Shown: positions 34,081 through 45,997 of the stretch, piece after piece
Numbering within the stretch: the first letter of the stretch is position 1
Layout: the number at the start of each line of letters is the position of its first letter
NCBI GenBank assembly: GCA_021234155.1
Contig: JAJEKV010000004.1
Coordinates: 7,508,109 to 7,572,108 of the forward strand
DNA length: 64,000 nt
Direction of reading: 5' to 3'
Source of the DNA: Isoetes taiwanensis
Taxonomy: Eukaryota; Streptophyta; Lycopodiopsida; Isoetales; Isoetaceae
The notes under the pieces: model-generated
Told to the model about the DNA's origin: nothing
The model's database searches: none
The model's input: the letters and a program-made list of their open reading frames with translations, nothing else
Program-made: the position numbers and the translations under genes

Positions 34081-34969
34081 GAGCTTTTCCTAGCTGACTG
34101 AGGGTTGTTATTCTTACCTTGCTTTTTCTTACTATAAGAGACATCTTTCCAATTTTCATTGTCTTTAGAATCCAAAATTTCATAGTACTCAATATATTTG
34201 GAACTGGATCTATTGGGGGTGTCACTCTCATAGTTCCAAAACTCCTCCTCAGCATGAATGTACTGCACCACTGTGTTAACTTTAATGGCAGGAGGGAGGT
34301 TCATAATTTGAGTCAAGGGGGGCAATGATGAGGGGTCGAATATTATTATTTGTCAAATCCTCATCAATTGATGTATCCCCCCTTACCTTCAACAATCTTA
34401 TCTGGTATACTGCATTCCCCCTGGCCACCATTATCCTTGTTAAATTCCTTGATTTCCAGAGTAGGCTCTTTATTGTAAGTAGTCTTTTTGACCCAAATCT
34501 GCTTAACCTCTTTAGCAACAGGGGCTTCCATGGGATTCTTCTCTTTGTCAAAAGCATTTTTAGAATTGTCCTGATTATTCCTTTTGTCAGAGGCAGATTT
34601 AGAATTATCCTGAATATTCTGCTTTCTGATAGGGGTTTTATAATAAGTGATAAAGACATCTAGGAGGGTGTCTTGATCAATCTTAGTCTCAATATATTGA
34701 TCCCAAGCAGAATTAATTTCCTTGATAATGCAGATAGAGGGGAAATCAATTTGAGGAATGGAAACTTGGATGACTTCCCCTAAGTAATTGCCAATAGCAT
34801 TGAGATGACTTTGAGTCCAGTAGACAGGGGGAAGATTGGGGCAAGAAATCCATGTGGATGTGGCAATCATGTCATGATTGTTGGGAATGAAAAGAGGGTG
34901 CCATTTCATAATGTAGATCTTGCAACCAGCAATGTTAGAAATTTTCCATATGAGAAGCATGTTTCTCAA
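34044..34969 (-). pseudogene. L1 ORF1, DUF4283 second half and linker
   Basis: It reads MKWHPLFIPNNHDMIATSTW, ISCPNLPPVYWTQSHLNAIG, NYLGEVIQVSIPQ, the nucleic-acid-binding DUF4283 pattern of plant L1 ORF1 (KWxPxFxP...TWxxxPNLPxxYW...IGxxLG). It continues into Lys/Asn-rich sequence. It is the downstream continuation of the ORF1 part at 37.2-38.8 kb. Confidence 0.65.
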
Positions 34970-34970
34970 A

Positions 34971-35387
34971 CCCCCTCAAACCCCCTTTGGTTTGGGTGCA
35001 TATTCACACGGGGGGTTACTCCGGGCAACGAGAGCTATCGGATGGGCATATTTGCCCTTTATTCCAAGATCTGGACCGTACATAGCGATCCTCGTTTGTG
35101 GGGTATGCATGTACAAGTTTTTGTATAGTGTATATTAAGGTTTGCAAAATACTATAAGGTTTGAGAGAATGTACTTAATGGTGTTAATTTTGTACATGTA
35201 TTATAAATATATTTTGGGGCTCTCGCTGCCCTACGTAATCCCCCGTGTGAATATGCACCCAAACCAAAGGGGGTTTGAGGGGGATTTTAATTTGAATGTG
35301 TTAAATGCAATGGTTTATGTTAATAATGTTAATGGTAGTTGTGTGTTGATTGTTATATTAAAAAAAAATTTTGGGCCCTTCGGGCCC
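34971..35387. mobile_element. Long-arm inverted-repeat (foldback/MITE) element, copy 1
   Basis: Arms of about 65 bp at 34971-35036 and 35219-35283 are inverted copies: CCCCCTCAAACCCCC, TTTGGTTTGGGTGCATATTC, ACACGGGGG, then GGGCARCGAGAGC. Outside the right arm, about 100 bp up to a GGGCCCTTCGGGCCC palindrome is also shared with copy 2 at 7.4-7.7 kb, so the full element is probably longer and the left end here is truncated. No ORF. Confidence 0.75.
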
Positions 35388-35399
35388 TAACTAAAGCAA

Positions 35400-36190
35400 A
35401 CATAGGTAAACTTTATGGGTCTATACATTAATTACTAAAAAACACAATAACATAAAAACAAACAAATTATTTCCATTGCATACCAAAAGCCGCCCAAATA
35501 TACGCAAACACAATGTTATAAAATGGGCAAAAACAACAATAACATCATAAGGTTTACTGAACGGGGCCATGGCGCCCAATATAAAGCCAGTACCACTAGT
35601 TCAAGAGAATGAACTGTCAAAATAGTTTAAAATACTCCCTTCTATTGTAAACTGCACATTGTCATGCATATGCTAGTGATGGCCACAATCAATACCATCC
35701 CACAGAGGGCGGTTCCAAACTGATGCAAAGTACCACAAATATTCAGCACACTATCCACATTTTTATTCACATGGACTATGAGTCAGGTATTACAACTTGA
35801 GGTCCTACTGCAATGGGCTACCATTAGATTGAGACAAAAAAGAACATGCTCTCAAACATGAAATATGACCTGATCCCCTTAGGTTCCTGCATTAAGTTTG
35901 TATTAGTATCTCATGGTGCAGGTAGCTTATTACTTAACCGCGTCTATTTCTGCAGAATTCATAGCAATTGCTAGAGTAACAATTCCTTGCATATTAAGTG
36001 ATTGTATGGACAGAGTGGAACTGTTCAATCCATCAGGTAACTTCAATGCCATTACAAGAATGAGATGGAATGTTTCTGGTCACATTTGCCATATTATTTT
36101 CACGTAAATGATGTCGATTACCTGATTCAATGGGTCTGTACTAGGATACCAAGATAAGCAATTATGCATCATGTCCTACATCAATTATCT
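35400..36190. other. No gene recognised; may hide further exons of the DUF4057-like gene
   Basis: The gene at 36.2-36.6 kb leaves off at a donor site (36193) with two bases of a split codon, so a further exon should lie at lower coordinates. I could not find a convincing acceptor plus KPCSGYK-like exon before the inverted-repeat element. Confidence 0.3.
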
Positions 36191-36193
36191 TAC

Positions 36194-36611
36194 CTTTTAA
36201 GTAAGGCCTCTGCTTCCTCCAATGAGAGCTTATTCCCAAATTTTAACGTGCTCACTCCACCTGCAGGCTACAGCCATTCACACAACGCATTAAACAACTT
36301 GCCAAAAGATTAATCTAGTATGTAAATATCGAACAGTGCAAAGATAATCTAGCATAACCCTCTTATTTGTTGGAAAGATAAAAATGAGAGAGTAATATCA
36401 GCAAGACCTGATGCATGCGTATGGTTGGGCGGCCAACAGGGCTTCCTCCTAGGCTCCCTTCTGCTACGGCATTGTTCTTGATTGAAATGCAAACTGCTGG
36501 GCTTTGGAGTTTTGACAAATCAGGTCCTTCTGACCAGCTGAAAGGATCAAATGTAGATGAACCACCGGGAGGTATCTGGCCTCTTCTAATGTGGGGCGAC
36601 GCGAAAGCCAT
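36194..36611 (-). CDS. DUF4057 / Jupiter-like protein, first two exons
   Basis: Exon 1 36611-36408 (68 codons) starts MAFASPHIRRGQIPPGGSST and ends GRPTIRMHQ at a GT donor. Exon 2 36267-36194 reads PAGGVSTLKFGNKLSLEEAE, ALLKR and ends at a GTAAG donor in phase 2. The HQP..GVS.L.FG....EEAE.L.KR pattern resembles plant DUF4057 proteins (…HQPS.GISKVVFGG...EEAESLNKR) and the PPGG motif of Jupiter/HN1 microtubule-linked proteins. No stop in either exon. The remaining exons are not found, so it may be truncated by the repeats at 35 kb. Family call is tentative. Confidence 0.55.
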
Positions 36612-37090
36612 TCCTATGCTTACATACACACCTATCTCTCATCGTTAGGGTCTATGCAGATGGATGTCGTTGAAGCAAATAGAACCTTGAGATCATATAA
36701 GAAAAGGCTGATAACAAAAATGGGTGTCCTACACCAGTATAATGAAACGGCCCTGCTGCCCGAGCTCCACCTTGTGCTGTGAGAACCTTGAACTGCCACG
36801 AAACCTGTGCTCAAATCTTGAACTGCGGCAAAAGTCTTCATCGAGATTCTGGCAAAAAAAAAATCTATAAAAACTTCCGCAGCAAGGCTCTTTCCTAAGC
36901 TTAAAGCTCTTAGGAGATGTCTTAGGGGCCAGTCCAAGCTCGCATCCACGAGGCTAAAATGCTAAAATGCCCTAAAATGCTATCCACGAGGCTTGCATGT
37001 TCAGCCCCTAAAATAAAAAGTGGGCTTTTCTTGTGAGCCCTTGGATATTGGACCATTGGAGAAAAAGGCTAAATCAATGACTAAGAAATG

Positions 37091-37210
37091 GTGCACTCTA
37101 GATGTACACATTAGTACATCCATTCGAATACGCCATGCAATCTTAGGAAAACCATTGTGAAAAGCGTACAAAAACACAAAGAAAACCCCCTGTTATTATG
37201 CTACATATTG
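37091..37210 (-). repeat. 120-bp repeat shared with 9.5 kb, copy 2
   Basis: Same block and orientation as 9479-9599: TATGTAGCATAATAACAGGG ... TCTAGAGTGCAC on the minus strand. It interrupts L1 ORF1 directly after ILCRDALQ. Confidence 0.6.
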
Positions 37211-38760
37211 GAGGGCATCTCTGCACAGAATCTGATAGGTTCTACTGTCCAGCTTGAGAATGGAAAGAATGGGTATGTGGACCACCCTGTTGAGCCATTG
37301 CTTGACACTATTCATATCAGGGCAAGCTGGGGGAAAGTGAATAAGAATACCATTGTTAGCATATCGATTTTCAGCAGCCCTGTCAACAATATTAAACAAA
37401 TCAAACGTATGACCTTTTTTGTTAATATTATATTCATTTTCCTTGACAAGGACCCCACCATCATGCAAAGAAGAATTCAGAAGAACATTCTTAAAAGATA
37501 AAGTACCGTTCAGTTTGTCATATTTGCCTAAGGTTGGAACTCTGGAACTCAGCTGCAAGTTGGAGACCTTTATCGTATTCTTGTCCATGTTCTGGCTGGC
37601 CAACTTGGTGCAGTTGGGGCACGGGCAATTTGTAACATCACGACAATTGAAATAACCATTTGAATTGCTGATAATACAAATCTTGGTAGGCTCCAGCTTT
37701 TGAAGGATGGTTTCATGGTCTACTGAGATGCCCTTGAGTTCCTGAGCAGCAAAGGGCGAGAGTTTGTAATCTTTAAATTTAGTCTTGTACTCAACAATCT
37801 TGTGATCATATGCATTCTCCCGGATCCGAACAAGCCTAAATGAGGCTCTGGATTTCCATTCCATGAGTTCCAATTCTTGCGCCATATATTTGGTTTTTTG
37901 CGGCAACTCAGTCATAGTCTTCTTGAAGATTTGGTGCAGTAGTCGTCTTTAGAGTGGCCTATCTTGACTCGGATCATTTGGTACAAGAGGACATCGAGCT
38001 CCTGAAGTTTCTGCATATTCCAGACGAGGTCCTTGTCACTGGCATTCCCATCCGCATATTGCCTTACAAGTCTTCGGATTTGTTCTTAGCAAGATAGGAT
38101 CTGGCCCTCTTTGCTTAAGCCCATGCAATCGATGGAGGCAATTTGTTGGTCCCGGATAATGTCGAAGGTGACGGTAAGATCCCGCATTAGCTGCCATGCA
38201 GGATCGTTCCTTTGCTCCAAATCAAGAATGATCTTTCAATCTTGATAATCTTTAGTTATGGGATTAGAATCTTTGGGTTCAGCCAGAAACCTTCCCATAC
38301 TGGACTTCCCTCTTGCTACAGTTTGCTTAGGCCTCATTGTAAAGGAGGAGATGTATACCCGGGCCGAGATCAAGATCTTGGCGAGTCTGAAGGCCAAAAA
38401 TTCTGCAAGTTAAACAAACGACACTGGGGACGGCTTGGAGGATGAGGAGGTTTTCTGCAAAGCCGTGATTTCTTATAATAGTCTCAAGGTAACATGTTCT
38501 GTTAACACTCTCAACAAGAATTCTCTGTCAGAATCAAAAGAAAGAACTGCCAAAAGATCACTATCACTATCTTCTCTAAATCTAAAAAAACCTACGGTAG
38601 CATTGTTTCTGCTGGCACAAATGATCCAAGCCCTGACGATTAGCATGGCTTGGGGCTCGAGGACAGAAGGAATCAAACTCTGGAGAATAGCAGAGGAGTA
38701 GTCCTCTGCCTCATCCATCGAGTTGGGCTCCAATTCCTGAGGCGCCAGCGGTGTCGCCAA
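37211..38760 (-). pseudogene. L1 ORF1, N-terminal part
   Basis: It starts MATPLAPQELEPNSMDEAED and runs with a few stops through CASRNNATVGFFRFREDSDS, DLVWNMQKLQELDVLLYQMI, LPQKTKYMAQELELMEWKSR and a Cys-containing NCPCPNCTKL. It ends with the first half of DUF4283 (GILIHFPPACPDMNSVKQWL, NRVVHIPILSILKLDSRTYQ). The product would bind element RNA. Confidence 0.65.
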
Positions 38761-38776
38761 GTAGTCGGCTTAGTAG

Positions 38777-38830
38777 TTGACTTTCATTGGCCATGTTCAT
38801 GACATGATCTCATGTTTTGGCTGCTTGATT
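38777..38830. repeat. 54-bp repeat shared with 62.93 kb, copy 1
   Basis: GTTGACTTTCATTGGCCATG...TTTTGGCTGCTTGATT is found again at 62932-62986 with one or two changes, same orientation. In both places an L1 lies beside it. Confidence 0.8.
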
Positions 38831-38839
38831 AGTTTCAGC

Positions 38840-41330
38840 CACTTTATTAGATGATCTTTTCTCAAACGCTTTAGTACTCTAAAGTAGTTGGTATAATTTA
38901 ACAAGGGCCTCTCAACAATGCAGATTCAGTCGGGTATTTTTCTTCTGGTTCTGAATACTTCTACATGAACGAGCCCTCCTCTTCCCTTTTAAAGCTGATT
39001 CCTATGTTCCCCTGCTTGGAATACAATTTCCCTTGTTGCATTCAGCCACAGGCTCAACTAGACTATTCTCTTAGACAAATCCAATGACTGGGCTGGAATC
39101 ATGTCCTACAACAAAGAACTTCTTGTTATGTTCCCTCATGTTAAAATTTTGAGAAAGTGTGAACATACCTTGAGTATACTTTAACGCTCTATCAATTTCG
39201 TCACTTATGGGAACTATGTTGTCTAGTTCTACGCAATTGGATTTTTTGTTAGAAATACTTCCATTGCTCTTTTTTCTAGCATGAGCTCTGATGAAAGCAA
39301 ACCCTCTATGTTGAATGGGGCTAGACTGCAGTTTTCTACAAGCTTTGGAGCAGCAAGTGCAGTAAGTGGCATTGTGGCAAAAGAAAACTTGATTTCTACT
39401 AATTTGGTAGTGGTGGTTTTCAAAATGGGTGACCGTGACGTATTAGGCAATGGCATAACTGTTATATTATGGGTTGCCTCGTCCTTGAAAGCATCATGGC
39501 ACCTGCAACGAGTTAAGAAATTGGGTGAGGTTGCTTAGTTCTACAGCATCATGGCACCTGCAACGAGTTAAGAAAATGGGTTTCTTAGTTTTTGATTTAA
39601 TGGCAGCTGTGGTTGGAGCTGTAGTAGAACCAGAAAGATTCTGGTAGAAGCAGGTATCATGATTAAATCTTTACTCATCACAAGTAGGTTAAAGCTAAGA
39701 AAAAAGTACTGATCCTGTGTGCTTGCAGATTTTTTTTAATAGTGGCAAATTTTGAAGTGAGAAAAACACAAGAAGCGCCCCTAGGAAACTCCCCATGAAT
39801 GTTGAAGTTCGATATGCAATATGCATTCCCTGCATTTCTAATTATATGATCTCACATCTTCATGACAGCCACCCCTAGGGGGGCAAACCCTCGCTTATGT
39901 GGGTTTGTGGCATATCCTAAGTATATGCTGGAATATACCTAAGATATGTTGGTGACCGCTCCAAACATACTCTTGCCTGTGAACTGGCGGTCGCGATTGT
40001 TGATGGGCAGGTGGTGTGGAAACTAGCTAACCGGCACCGTGGGCATGTATTCTATGCAAGATCCGGCAGTTTTTTTTTTTCAGTTTTCTATGGATTGACA
40101 GCGGGACCTTCAGGTGGCAAAATAAAACAAAGGTGTGGTGTCAACAATGCTCATCTTTTGCTACGAGTGTGGGTGACTGATCTTCATAAGGACGTTTGCT
40201 GCATAAATTAAACATTCTGTGTTGTTCATCGATTATAATTGCAGGAAGTTGTTCAATCGAGGTTCAGTCGAGGTTCGGATATTTGATTGCAAAGGGGAAA
40301 AAATTTTAAAATGGAATCCACAGACCAAGCAAGGCTCCAGCTCTTCCCAATTGGGCCCGGGGGAATGGCTTTGGTGCTTAAGGTTCGTCTTTGGTTTATC
40401 AATTTTTATTCTCTAAAAATTCAAACTTGAGGCAACCCAACCTTTCATTCAGAGTAACCGAATAGCCAATATCCATGTCATTATAAATGGAAGAATAGTT
40501 CTATTCTCTTGCTGGTTGTATCTTGTTGTCTAGTTGTTGCCTTTGTTGTTTATTTCCAAAGGCAACCCATAATGCGTAAGCACCTTGTCTATATATGTCC
40601 ATCAAATATAATAAAGGCAAACACTATGGACATGGAGAAAGGCAAACAATATGCATAATCTGAATTACTAGATAACTTCCATGAATAGATATAGAATGGA
40701 ATATATTTTTAAGGTTCAATTGAGATCCCAATTGGTCTACAAGACACACACATTAAACTAATCCTACTTCCATTTTTTTTATATTTCATGCCCTCTAACC
40801 TGAGAACCATATGACATCAGTCGACAACCGTCGATCATTTTACTTTCACTCTAACATTGTCATCTAACATCACCACTAGAAAGAAAATGGAGATATTATT
40901 TTTCCTAGCAGGTCTTCTAAAGAAGTATACAACTTGTAACGAATTCAATGGATAGAAAATCCCAACATCATATGTGTATGTACTATGTGGTGGTTCTGCC
41001 CACATGGTGGTACATTTTAAGGAATAAAACACGGTAAAATTAGCATGATGGTGCAATTAAATGTTCTTTATTTTCGTTAACCCAGGTTTAGACTGACGTT
41101 AACCCACATTTAGAGTTGGTCACTACATAGAAATTCAGGGCTCCAGCCACAGCAAAATGGGTCTTCCATTATATAGATGCACGTCTGTTGTGCCTACCTG
41201 ACAATGCACTTAAGTGAACTAATGTTTTATCTGCTTGTCAGATCCTTTGGGTTCTATGCACAGAATTACAAGTCTCATGTTGAAATGTAGCTCTTAAAAG
41301 AACCTTTGATAAGGGTAGCAATTTGATACA
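38840..41330. other. Intergenic, no gene assigned
   Basis: Plus-strand frame 39281-39538 (MSSDESKPSMLNGARLQFST...) has no motif. A 28-bp direct repeat, CATCATGGCACCTGCAACGA..., occurs at about 39489 and 39545. The rest is AT-rich with short frames. Confidence 0.35.
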
Positions 41331-41334
41331 ACTA

Positions 41335-42225
41335 TTTTTTTTTTTTTTTTTTTTTTGAAGGACGTCAAGCTTTATTCACCAACTAGAAACCAGAGCAACA
41401 TAAATGCAAAGACAGGATTATAACCCCAGTGGACAAACCGATCCAACTGAGCACAACCACCTGCCTATGCAAAAGAATGAATCTGAAGGTAAGTATGCCA
41501 GATCAGTACTTTCTTCTCTTGATCAAGAGAAGAACAATTGTAAGCCATAACAATTTTATCTTGCGCCCACTGAAGAACAACCTCATCTGCAGTATCTATG
41601 CCCTTAAAGATAAACAACCTCCTTCTCTTCCAGATTGACCATAAAAGCCAGCCACATGCGAGATGAAAAGCTCGTTTCGTTGTTTGGGCCAAGCATCGGG
41701 ATAGATAGCAAGCAAAATTTGCTGGCTAGATCGAGACGATGCCAAAAAGGGTCAACAACCAAGACCATGCCCGCCAAGCCTCTCACACAAGAAAAACAAT
41801 GCTCAATACTCTCAACCCTTTGTCGGGCATAAAGGGCGAGCTCGAATCCGATTATCCATTTTATGGACTAACTCGTTGACTCTCGAGGCATCTATGGATC
41901 ACTTGCCACCACAAAACTACTACTTTCGGGTGAAGCAGCTTATCCCATACCCATATCCAAACACTTTTCCATTGTGGCTGAGGGACCTGAAGATGCCATC
42001 TATTAGATGGAGGCAAGATTTCAGAATGCACAAGCAATTTATACACAGAAGACACAAACCGCCCTGGCTGGATATCCTGATGGCAACCCCATATGACTAC
42101 CTCAATCTGTGGACCAGAATCCTGTGGCAACAATGCAGCAATATGATTCCAGATTACTCTGTCCCATCTGTACAACAAGAACTTTGTTCTAAATGCTTAT
42201 ATTTGAAAAATTAGTATACAAAAGT
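41335..42225 (-). mobile_element. 5'-truncated L1 with poly(A) tail
   Basis: A T run at 41335-41356 is the tail read in antisense. The body encodes RWHLQVPQPQWKSVWIWVWD, KLLHPKVVVLWWQVIHRCL, then WLLWSIWKRRRLFIFKG: the zf-RVT and C-terminal part of a plant L1 (W..IW..R...F). About 890 bp. Confidence 0.75.
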
Positions 42226-42247
42226 TAGCCATTGACCTAACTTTCTG

Positions 42248-43560
42248 TCAATGCACTTCATCATCATCAGTACCTAGCATTTCCTGCTGATATTTTATTG
42301 CTTCTATGAGAATGCTCTTAGGATATTTAAATGACGAGAAATCCCTATTTCTCCCCTTTAATAAATGAACTATCTCGCCCATGGTTGGTCTATTATCAGG
42401 CATGCTCTGTGCACATAATGCTGCAGCCTCAACAACCTCTAACAGCTGATCCAAATTGAAAACACCTTGCAGTTTTGGATCAATCAATTCATGAAATTTA
42501 CATTGAAAGATCAGGGGTGCTGCCCATTCAACAATAGTACGTTTTCTACCATTTGCATGTTTTTCAATTGGTCTTTTTCCACTTACAAGTTCAAGCAACA
42601 ATATATCAAAACTATAGACATCAGAACTTTTTGTAACCTTGCCCAATAATGCATACTCTGGAGCAAGATATCCCAATGTTCCTTTCACGCGCATTGTTAA
42701 ATGAGAGACTCCCTCAGGGATAAACTTTGCAAAACCAAAGTCTGCTACTTGTGCTTCGAAATGGGAATCCAGTAGTATATTGCTTGCTTTTACATCTCTG
42801 GGGATGATATGTGGGTTCACATGTTCATGCAGATACCTGTTTAAGTATTTGAAACATTTTAAGAATATCCATCTTAATAGGCAATTATATTTTATGTGAT
42901 CTAAATATCTATCTCATGTTATCAGGAGGAATGATGAACAACTGTAAGGATGTACAAGTCTAGCTAACTAAATACTTCTGTTTTGTGACATAGACACAGA
43001 GAAATATCTGAACTAACTTCATATGTTTGGATTGGTATTTTTTCGAATGAAATCTGGTGATTTTACTTTTGAAGTGTACTTACTTGTGTCCCTCTGCAGT
43101 GCCAATACAATGTACATTCTTCGGTCCCAGTTAAGTGCACCATCTGCAGCTTCTTTTCCCTGCAGATGTTGTAGCAAGCTTAAATTTGGCATGTAGCTAT
43201 AAACAATAAGACGTTCTTGCCCATCTACGCAGTAGCCGCGCAACCTAAGTAAGTTCTTGTGACGAACACGACCAAGGGCCTCAACTTCAATTGTAAATGA
43301 TTTCTCATTTCATATATTGAATATTTTTAACCTTTTCACAGCAACTTGGTACTCAAGATAACCATCAAAGTTTTGGCAAGGCTTTAATTCTATTTAAAAA
43401 TCACTTGACTGTGTCAAAGTTATCACACCTGACTTTTATCTGCAAGTGTGCCCCAGTATACACTTCCAAAACAACCTTCTCCAATCTTATGGTTCTCATT
43501 AAAGTGGTCAGTGGCAATTTTTAACTCTTTCAAAGAAAATGTCCTCCAACTCTGTAACAT
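42248..43560 (-). pseudogene. PTI1-like (At3g15890-type) receptor-like cytoplasmic kinase, broken
   Basis: Exon near 43.56-43.44 kb: FSLKELKIATDHFNE, KIGEGCFGSVYWG (Gly loop). Next: YQVAVKRLKIFN (Lys), then a TGA, VEALGRVRHKNLLRLRGYC, ERLIVYSYMPNLSLLQHLQG, NWDRRMYIVL, then a one-base loss near 43.11 kb. Last exon 42838-42248: YLHEHVNPHIIPRDVKASN, DFGFAKF, GTLGYLAPEYALLGK, DVYSF, LCAQSMPDNRPTMGEIV. The HRD motif is PRD, though the Asp is kept. A stop, a frameshift and the PRD change make it a likely pseudogene. Intron positions fit the family. Confidence 0.8.
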
Positions 43561-43599
43561 TCCTGCAAGATGGCTTCTTGATGTTGGAAGAAAAGGGTT

Positions 43600-43965
43600 C
43601 TTTCAAATTATCTGAGACATAGAAGGCCAGAACACAATACAAGGTTGATCAGATGCAGACAGAGAATAAGAATAGAACACATAAACCTATGGTCTATACA
43701 ACATAGGTATGATGGAGACATTGAAAAATACTAGAGCATTTAAATCCTATGGTTTATATAACATAGGTAAAAAATTATTAATGGTTGCATTGTGAGACCA
43801 TTGAAATTAAATTTGGTATTAGGGCTGAATTCGGTGGAGGGAATCTCGGTTTGAATATAGAAAAACTGAGCAAGGGCCAAGCACCGATCTGCTATTGCTA
43901 TGGAGGCTGCTAAGCGGCCGGATCTGCATCTTTCGGTGAGGTCTGACCCTATAAATCAAGATGTA
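43600..43965. other. Between kinase pseudogene and Copia LTR; LTR start not located
   Basis: It holds short direct repeats (CCTATGGTYTATAYAACATAGGT at about 43686 and 43748). The true start of the Copia 5' LTR may lie here, since the shared part with 62.5 kb begins mid-sequence at 43968. Confidence 0.35.
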
Positions 43966-43967
43966 GA

Positions 43968-44348
43968 TCGAAGACATAGTATGCTTGGAAGTCACGAATG
44001 GTTATGCAGTAGTATGCTTGGGTTCTCGGTCAATAAGCTACAGTAATTGAGTTAAAGGCCAAATGAACAGTGATTTGTGTAATGGTATCTATGCTATGTT
44101 ATGAATTCATTACTGCGAAGGTTTTTCCCTCGAAAACCCTTCGGGGCGGGGGTTTTTTAATCCTGTCAGTAATACGCTTGCTGCTCTCTTTTTGTTTGGG
44201 TCCCATAGGCCAATTGGTCTCCGTGGACGCTAAAAACCTATTCTATTCTATTCTATTATTCTATTAAGTTGATACATCATTGCATATTTGAAGTCTAGTT
44301 AGTCATTAACATTGAATAATTATTTGTTTAACCATTGAATCCACTTCA
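43968..44348 (+). repeat. Copia element 5' LTR (start uncertain) with insertion
   Basis: It matches 62480-62714 almost base for base except for a 146-bp insertion at 44112-44257. The end is ...AATCCACTTCA, then a 2-bp spacer and the primer site. The LTR may begin further upstream. Confidence 0.75.
44112..44257 (+). mobile_element. SINE-like insertion with (CTATT)n tail
   Basis: 146 bp present here and absent from the otherwise matching LTR copy at 62.5 kb, so both borders are exact. The 3' end is CCTATTCTATTCTATTCTATT, a short-unit tail merging into the target's ATTCTATT. The interior has a GGTTTTTCCCTCGAAAACCC / GGGGCGGGG block shared with 29409-29452 in reverse. No clear Pol III boxes. Confidence 0.6.
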
Positions 44349-44350
44349 AT

Positions 44351-44362
44351 TGGTATCAGAGC
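44351..44362 (+). other. Copia primer binding site, initiator tRNA-Met type
   Basis: TGGTATCAGAGC two bases after the LTR end. Confidence 0.9.
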
Positions 44363-44371
44363 TAACAAAAT

Positions 44372-45022
44372 ATGACTACTAGACTGGGTGCATCTTTATT
44401 GAGTGTCGTAGAAGTGTTCAAAGGCACAGGAGGCTTTCAAGTGTGGAAGGAAAAAATCAAGGAGATCTTGGAAGTGGAGGGACTTTGGTCCTATGTTGGA
44501 GAAGATACTGGCAATAATGAAGCCAGTGGTACAGCAGCTGTAATCATCTCTGCAACAGATGAAGGCTCCAGCTCTGGAGAAGTAGAGGTAATCAGCTCAA
44601 ACATAAATGCTAAATTGATAGAGGCTAAGAGTATTGTTACAGTCAAGTTGAGTCCTAGTATTTTGTTGAAAGTGAGAGGAATGAATCCTAGAGCAATTTG
44701 GAAATATCTCATCAAAACTTATGAGAATAAGACCTCATCTCAGTTGGATGTTCTTGATAGAGAACTCAGAAATCTGAAATTTCATGAAAAAGATGATATA
44801 ACAAAATTCTTTCAAAGATTTGACAATTTGATAGCAGACTTAGAAGCAGCAGGAGTCACAATAACTAATGAACATCAAGTGATGTCTATTGCACGAGCTT
44901 TCTCAGATTATGATCAGTTATCCACTTTGGTCAGAAATATTGCCAAGTCCAGGGAAGATGCAGAATTAATGGTAAAAACAGAATTAGAACAAAAGAAATT
45001 AATAGGGGAACGTGAAGAATAA
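44372..45022 (+). pseudogene. Copia Gag, capsid part
   Basis: MTTRLGASLLSVVEVFKGTG starts ten bases after the primer site. Capsid pattern: FQVWKEKIKEILEVEGLW, LLKVRGMNPRAIWKYLIKTY, SSQLDVLDRELRNLKFHEKD, ITKFFQRFDNLIADLEAAGV, the UBN2/gag order. A single TAA at 45020-45022 separates it from the nucleocapsid in the same frame, so a point mutation probably split gag-pol. Confidence 0.85.
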
Positions 45023-45031
45023 TCTGAGGTC

Positions 45032-45997
45032 TTGTATGATGGGAAGGGAAGAGGCAGAACTGAGAAAAGTAAAATGGGACCATGTTATCACTGCAATAAC
45101 TATGGCCACTTGAAATATATTTGCCCTGAGTTAGTAAAGGACAATAGGTGTTTTAATTGTGATGGGCTGGGACATCAAGCAGCAAACTGCTCTAGTCCTA
45201 AAGACTTTGGCAAAGGAAGAGGAAGAGGAGAATCAAGGGGAAATACAAGAGGGAGGTTCAACAATAAAGGAAGAGGAAGAGGGAGAAATACTTCTGCAGT
45301 AAATCTGACAAAGGAAGTTAGCACCTCAGAAAAGGAGGACTTGGACGAGAATGAAGAGGTAAGAGAGGAATGTTTTAGCACATTGATTGTCAATGAGACT
45401 AAAAATAATAATAACTTGCTTGTTCTAGATTCTGGAGCTGAGAGATGCGTAATCAAGCAAGCAAGTCAACTTAAGAACAAGACAAAGAAAATTTCAAGCT
45501 ACATACAATTTGGAGATGGGAATTTGCAACAAGTAGAAGAAGCTGGAATGTTGGAGATTTTTGATTTGGCTGGAAAGCCTGTAGAACTTAGAAACATTTT
45601 GTGTGTGCCATCCATTATCAGAAATTTAATTTCTGTTAGCCAATTGGTTGATCTTGGGTACAAAGTGTGTTTTGAGAAAACTCATTGTAATATTTTTCTT
45701 GACAATGAATTAAAGTTCTTGGCAAAAAGAGTAGGCAATTTATTTGCACTTGACAAAACCAATATTGAAGGTAATATAAACTTGGTTACTGCTAGAGAAT
45801 GGCATGAAAGGCTCAGTCACACACATATGAATAACATAAATTATATGATAAAGAAGGGAATGATTGTAGGAGAAGAACAAAAGGATCACTTCATGTGTGA
45901 AGGATGCCTATTGGGAAAACACACCAGACTTAGTTTCAAGAGGACAACTAAAAGAGCCAGAGGGACTTTGGATCTAATACATACTGATTTAGCATGA
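45032..45997 (+). pseudogene. Copia nucleocapsid, protease and GAG-pre-integrase
   Basis: Two CCHC knuckles (CYHCNNYGHLKYICP and CFNCDGLGHQAANC), an Arg/Gly-rich stretch, the aspartic protease LLVLDSGAERCVI (DSGA), then the pre-integrase zinc region REWHERLSHTHMNNINYMIK ... CEGCLLGKHTR (H-H-C-C). It ends IHTDLA with the first integrase Asp. A deletion and frameshift follow immediately. Confidence 0.85.

Larger units (their letters stand above)
28480..38760 (-). mobile_element. Decayed full-length L1 LINE split by three insertions
   Basis: Minus-strand order: ORF1 start (38760-37211), DUF4283 part (34969-34044), endonuclease (34080-33170), RT (31663-29890), zf-RVT (29260-28548). The pieces join in the order expected of plant L1. 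Interruptions: 34970-37210 (with an inverted-repeat element and gene fragment), 31759-33166 (TR-GAG-like element), and 29275-29870. Many stops and frameshifts show it is old, older than its insertions. Confidence 0.75.

Noticed and set aside
39281-39538. 85-codon plus-strand ORF as a gene
   Set aside because: No homology I can recall, no splice context, in an area with a short direct repeat.
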